Shown here one piece after another: positions 59,348 to 64,000 of a DNA stretch of 64,000 nt. A program made the translations under genes and the position numbers. The notes beneath the pieces were generated by a model. It did no database searches and was not told the origin of the DNA. It saw only the letters and a list, made by a program, of their open reading frames with translations. The DNA is from Bubalus kerabau (lineage: Eukaryota; Chordata; Mammalia; Artiodactyla; Bovidae): the NCBI RefSeq assembly GCF_029407905.1, contig NW_026577903.1:992001-1056000 (forward strand), written 5' to 3'. Each line of letters starts with the position of its first letter. The first letter of the stretch is position 1.

Positions 59348-62250
59348 TTGCGCCCTTCAGGGCGGAACAGGGGACTTCCCTTGAGACGCCGTCGCGGGCA
59401 AGGGCCTCATCTTGCCAAGAGGTGGGAACCACGTGGTTTTTCTCGAGTTGCGGCGGCATTCTCGAGTTACGACGGGGATCTCATCCTTCCCCTTGGGTTG
59501 GCCCTGGGTAGCCCATTCTTCCCCTCGGGTTGCGAGGGAAAGCTGGGGGTTGCGCTCGAGTCACTGCAGGGCCGAAGAGACCTCACCTAGGCGTGTGTCC
59601 GGGACCTAATGTTCCTCTCCAGGGAAGGCAGGGATCTCGGGGTTGCATTCCAGGCTCCCCCGGGGAGTCAGGCCTCGTCTCGAGGGGAAGCCAAGGACTC
59701 CGCTCTCCTCTCGAGTCGAGACGCGGGTCTCTTGGAGCCCCCTGAGCGGCCTCAAGGGAGTCCAGCCTCCTCTTCCATTTGGAGAGAGGACCCGGGATTG
59801 CTCTCCAGGCCATGCACGAAAAGAAGGCCCTCAGCTCGCGAGGACGGGGGCGTCTCAGGGGTTTCCTCGAGCTGCGGCGCCCGTGGGGGTTTTCTCCCGA
59901 GGCATGACGAGGATCTCAGGGAGCCTCTCGTGCGGCGCCAGGGAAGTCAGGTCTCCATGCGTGTGGCGAGGGGGAGCGCGTCCTGGCTCTCGAGTCACGG
60001 GAGGGGACTAGGGCCTCGAGACGCGTTGAAGAAGGACTCTCGAGGTCTTTGTCGGGGGGCCACGGGAAACCCTCGTTTCCCTCGCCGTCTCCCGGGGACC
60101 TTAGGGAACTTCCCAGGGTGCCTCTGAGAGGCGAGGGATCCTGTGGAGGTGGCGGGGCCCCTCGGGACTCCGCTGGGTCTGGCGCAACGGAAGAAGGCCT
60201 CACCTCGAGGGGAGGCAGGAACCTCAGGCTTCCTCTCCGTTTCGGACTCCGACCGCAGGGTCCCTGCAGAGTTGGGACAGGAGAGTCAGGCCTCGTCTTG
60301 TCTGAGGAAGGGAAGCCCGCTGCCCTCTCGAGTTGCTCAGTGGGTCTCAGGCCCCTCATCGAGCTGTGTGTGGAACCCGAGGGTCTTTGCGGACGATGCA
60401 CGGGTTGGCAGTGCCCCTTCGTGTTGTGCCTTCACCCACAGGGTTGCCTTCGGAGAGGGGTCCGGGCCTCGGGTCCTTCTCAAGAGCGGACCGGGGAATC
60501 GGGGGCGTTCGTCATGTGGCCCCACCCACGTGGATCGTCTCGAATTTCCTCGTGAGACCGGCCTCATCCTGAGGTGCGCCGGGAAGGCCGGGAACCCCTT
60601 CCAGACCACGCAGGGGAATCGCCTCTCCTGTCGCGATCAGGAGAGGAGAAGGGGCTCAGAGGAAGCGGTGCCGGGACCCTCGGTGTTTCCCTCGGGGGAC
60701 CCCGACGTGTCGGGGGACTTTTGGGGGTCGCAGGAAGGCTGTCAGGGACCGTTGCGCCCTTCAGGGCGGAACAGGGGACTTCCCTTGAGACGCCGTCACG
60801 GGCAAGGTCCTCATCTTGCCAAGAGGTGGGAACCACGTGGTTTTTCTCGAGTTGCGGCGGCATTCTCGAGTTACGACGGGGATCTCAGCCTTCCCCTTGG
60901 GTTGACCCTGGGAAGCCCAAACTTCCCCTCGGGTTGCGAGGGAAAGCTGGGGGTTGCGCTCGAGTCAGTGCAGGGCCGAAGAGACCTCACCTAGGCGTGT
61001 GTCCGGGACCTAATATTCCTCTCCAGGGAAGGCAGGGATCTCGGGGTTGCATTACAGGCTACCTCGGGGATTCAGGCCTCGTCTCGAGGGGAAGCCAAGG
61101 ACTCCGCTCTCCTCTCGAGTCGCGACGCGGGTCTCTTGGAGCCCCCTGAGCGGCCTCAAGGGAGTCCAGCCTCCTCTTCCGTTTGGAGAGAGGACCCGGG
61201 ATTGCTCTCCAGGCCATGCAGGAAAAGAAGGCCCTCAGCTCGCGAGGACGGGGGCGTCTAGGGGTTTCCTCGAGCTGCGGCGCCCGTGGGGGTTTTCTCC
61301 CGAGGCACGACGAGGATCTCAGGGAGCCTCTCGTGCGGCTCCAGGGAAGTCAGGTATCCATGCGCGTGGCGAGGGGGAGCGCGTCCTGGCTCTCGAGTCA
61401 CGGGAGGGGACTAGGGCCTCGAGACGCGTTGAAGAAGGCCTCTCGAGGTCTTTCTCGGGGGGCGGCGGGAAAGCCTCGTGTTCCTCGCCTTCTGCCGGGG
61501 ACCTTAGGGAACTTCCCAGGGGGCCTCTGAAAGGTGAGGGATCCTGTGGAGGTGGCGGGGCCCCTCGGGACTCCGCTGGGTCTGGCGCAACGGAAGAGGG
61601 CCTCACCTCGAGGGGAGGCAGGAACCTCAGGCTTCCTCTCCGTTTCGGACTCCGACCGCAGGGTCCCTGCAGAGTTGGGACAGGAGAGTCAGGCCTCGTC
61701 TTGTCTGAGGAAGGGAACCCCGCTGGCCTCTCGAGTTGCTCAGGAAGTCTCAGGCCCCTCGTCGAGCTGTGTGTGGAACCCGCGGATCTTTGTGGACGGT
61801 GCCCGGGTGTGGCAGTGCCCCTTCGTGTTGTGCCTTCACCCACAGGGTTGCCTTCGAAGAGGGGTCCGGGCCTCGGGTCCTTCTCAAGAGCGGACCAGGG
61901 AATCGGGGGCGTTCGGCATGTGGCCCCACCCACGTGGCTCGTCTCGAATTTCCTCGTGAGACCGGCCTCATCCTGAGGTGCGCAGGGAAGGCCGGGAACC
62001 CCTTCCAGACCACGCAGGGGAATCGCCTCTCCTGTCGCGATCCGGAGGGGAGAAGGGGCTCAGAGGAAGCGGTGCCGGGACCCTCGGTGTTCCCCTCGGG
62101 GGACCCCGGCGTGTCGGGGGACTTTTGGGGGTCACAGGAAGGCTGTCAGGGACCGTTTCGCACTTCAGTGCGGAACAGGGTGCTTTCCTTGAGACGCCGT
62201 GGCGGGCAAGGGCCTCATCTTGCAAAGAGGTGGGTACCACGTGGTTTTTC

Positions 62251-62275
62251 TCAAGTTGCGGCGGGGATCTCAGCC
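62251..62275 (+). repeat. Loss of one 19-bp subrepeat in a satellite I monomer
   Basis: Other monomers have two 19-bp subrepeats in a row here (TCTCGAGTTGCGGCGGCAT, then TCTCGAGTTACGACGGGGA). This monomer reads TCTCAAGTTGCGGCGGGGATCTC in one run across both subrepeats, exactly 19 bp shorter. It accounts for the 1,386-bp monomer length and shows the unit of slippage. Confidence 0.8.
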
Positions 62276-62843
62276 TTCCCCTTGGGTTGACCCTGGGAAG
62301 CCCAATCTTCCCCTCGGGTTGCGAGGGAAAGCTGGGGGTTGCGCTGGAGTCACTGCAGGGCCGAAGAGCCCTCACCTAGGCGTGTGTCTGGGACCTAATA
62401 TTCCTCTCCAGGGAAGGCAGGGATCTCGGGGTTGCATTCCAGGCTCCCACGGGGAGTCAGGCCTCGTCTCGAGCGGAAGCCAAGGACTCCGCTCTCCTCT
62501 CGAGTCGCGACGCGGGTCACTTGGAGCCCCCTGAGCGGCCTCAAGGGAGTCCAGCCTCCTCTTCCGTTTGGAGAGAGGACCCGGGATTGCTCTCCAGGCC
62601 ATGCAGGAAAAGAAGGCCCTCAGCTCGCGAGGACGGGGGCGTCTCAGGGGTTTCCTCGAGCTGCGGCGCCCGTGGGGGTTTTCTCCCGAGGCACGACGAG
62701 GATCTCAGGGAGGCTCTCGTGCGGCGCCAGGGAAGTCAGGTCTCCATGCGCGTGGCAAGGGGGAGCGCGTCCTGGCTCTCGAGTCACGGGAGGGGACTAG
62801 GGCCTCGAGACGCGTTGAAGAAGGACTCTCGAGGTCTTTCTCG

Positions 62844-62955
62844 GGTTGCGGCGGGAAACCCTCGTTTCCCTCGACTTCTGCAGGGTACTATAGGGAACTT
62901 ACCAGGGTGCCTCTGAGAGGTGAGGAATGCTGTGGAGTTGGCAGGGCCTCTCGGG
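62844..62955 (+). repeat. HOR-type patch inside the homogeneous satellite I array
   Basis: In place of the array-typical TCTCGGGGGGCGGCGGG and CGCCTTCTGCCGGGGACC, this stretch has TCGGGTTGCGGCGGG, CGACTTCTGCAGGG and GAGTTGGCAGGG. These are the variants of the HOR monomers at 30,021 and 47,347. Array-typical sequence (GGTCTGGCGCAACGG) resumes immediately after. It has private changes too (GTACTATAGGG, CTTACCAGGG). Confidence 0.72.
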
Positions 62956-64000
62956 ACTCCGCTGGGTCTGGCGCAACGGAAGAGGGCCTCACCTCGAGGG
63001 GAGGCAGGAACCTCAGGCTTCCTCTCCGTTTCGGACTCCGCCCGCAGGGTCCCTGCAGAGTTGGGACAGGAGAGTCAGGCCTCGTCTTGTCTGAGGAAGG
63101 GAACCCCGCTGGCCTCTCGAGTTGCTCAGGGGGTCTCAGGCCCCTCGTCGAGCTGTGTGTGGAACCCGCGGGTCTTTGCGGACGATGCACAGGGGTGGCA
63201 GTGCCCCTTCGTGTTGTGCCTTAACCCACAGGGTTGCCTTCGAAGAGGGGTCCGGGCCTCGGGTCCTTCTCAAGGGCGGACCGGGGAATCGGGGGCGTTC
63301 GGCATGTGGCCCCACCCACGTGGCTCGTCTCGAATTTCCTGGTGAGACCGGCCTCATCCTGAGGTGCGCTGGGAAGGCCGGGAACCCCTTCCAGACCACG
63401 CAGGGGAATCGCCTCTCCTGTCGCGATCAGGAGGGGAGAAGGGGCTCAGAGGAAGCGGTGCCGGGAACCTCGGTGTTCCCCTCGGGGGACCCCGGCGTGT
63501 CGGGGGACTTTTGGGGGTCGCAGGAAGGCTGTCAGGGACCGTTTCGCCCTTCAGGGAGGAACAGGGGACTTCCCTTGAGACGCCGTCGCGGGCAAGGCCC
63601 TCATCTTGCCAAGAGGTGGGAAGCACGTGGTTTTTCTCGAGTTGCGGCGGCATTCTCGAGTTACGACGGGGATCTCAGCCTTCCCCTTGGGTTGGCCCTG
63701 GGAAGCCCAATCTTCCCCTCGGGTTGCGAGGGAAAGCTGGGGGTTGCGCTCGAGTCTCTGCAGGGCCGAAGAGACCTCACCTAGATGTGTGTCCGGGACC
63801 TAATATTCTTCTCCAGGGAAGGCAGGGATCTCGGGGTTGCATTACAGGCTACCCTGGGGAGTCAGGCCTCGTCTCGAGGGGAAGCCAAGGACTCCGCTCT
63901 CCTCTCGAGTCGAGACGCGGGTCTCTTGGAGCCCCCTGAGCGGCCTCAAGGGAGTCCAGCCTCCTCTTCCGTTTGGAGAGAGGACCCGGGATTGCTCTCC

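Larger units (their letters stand above)
55376..64000 (+). repeat. Satellite I homogeneous array, 1,405-bp period (continues past window)
   Basis: Monomer starts are at about 55,884, 57,289, 58,694, 60,099, 61,501 and 62,887, with the next expected beyond 64,000. Spacings are 1,405, 1,405, 1,405, 1,402 and 1,386 bp. All units resemble the last HOR monomer type (GAGGTGGCGGGGCCCCTCGG, TTCTCGGGGGGC), so this array probably grew from that type. CpG density is high and CTCGAG/TCGCGA sites recur at fixed places. Long overlapping open frames on both strands (up to 309 codons at 61,047-61,976) follow from the base composition and recur with the repeat period; they are not genes. The unit length matches bovine satellite I. 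Confidence 0.92.

Noticed and set aside
18352..64000. CENP-B box search (NTTCGNNNNANNCGGGN, either strand)
   Set aside because: Several TTCG-plus-GGG near-misses exist (for example TTCGAGTTGCGAGGG) but none fits all required positions in the stretches I read. The reading was not exhaustive; a pattern search would settle it.
1..64000. CRISPR array, bacterial operon, rRNA or tRNA gene
   Set aside because: The repeats are long contiguous tandem satellites without spacers, and the transposons are ruminant. No tRNA- or rRNA-like sequence was noticed outside the tRNA-unrelated Bov-A2 SINE.
1..64000. Sheep or goat origin
   Set aside because: Caprine satellite I is reported as a unit of about 0.8 kb, while this one is 1,405 bp. 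BovB and BOV-A2 alone do not separate cattle from other bovids, so this rests on the period and on recall.

Overview
The window reads as ruminant heterochromatin and holds no protein-coding or RNA gene that I can support. It carries a BOV-A2 SINE, a BovB LINE 3' end and a solo LTR whose ends match my recollection of the common bovine ERVK LTR. About 46 kb is a roughly 1,405-bp CpG-rich tandem satellite built on short TCTCGAG-containing subrepeats. That length fits bovine satellite I (the 1.715 g/cm3 satellite, published unit about 1.4 kb) and not the roughly 0.8-kb sheep/goat form. Cattle or a close Bos relative, at a pericentromere/centromere edge, is the best inference. I had no database, so family names rest on recall, and identities and periods come from reading motif spacings.

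Layout. 1-596: the tail of a satellite I array in + orientation. 597-11,731: a second, AT-richer satellite (satellite II/1.723-like) with alternating long (about 696 bp) and short (about 534 bp) monomers, forming a dimeric higher-order repeat (HOR) of about 1,230 bp; a 1,298-bp solo LTR with a 6-bp target duplication interrupts it at 3,082-4,379. 11,732-13,440: CpG-rich units of about 680 bp of the same family. 13,441-18,351: a non-satellite island with a CpG-rich 120-bp tandem repeat, a poly(A)-signal module present twice (14,092 and 18,134), single-copy-looking DNA, one SINE, one BovB fragment and a possible old L1 fragment. 18,352-64,000: satellite I, 31 complete monomers plus a partial one.

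Within the large satellite I array there is clear organisation. Two tandem copies of a 12-monomer HOR (about 17.39 and 17.33 kb; 20,655-38,045 and 38,046-55,375) share the same monomer order and the same two internal partial duplications, and look about 98-99% identical over most of their length. They are followed from 55,376 to the window end by a homogeneous array with a period of 1,405 bp, including two adjacent units with about 1 kb that I read as identical. Short patches of the homogeneous type lie inside the second HOR copy (39,556-39,869), and a patch of HOR type lies inside the homogeneous array (62,844-62,955), suggesting sequence exchange between the domains. Homogeneity rises from left to right, so the active centromere core is more likely beyond the right edge.

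The many open frames on both strands are by-products of a GC-rich repeat with few stop trinucleotides; none is annotated as a gene.
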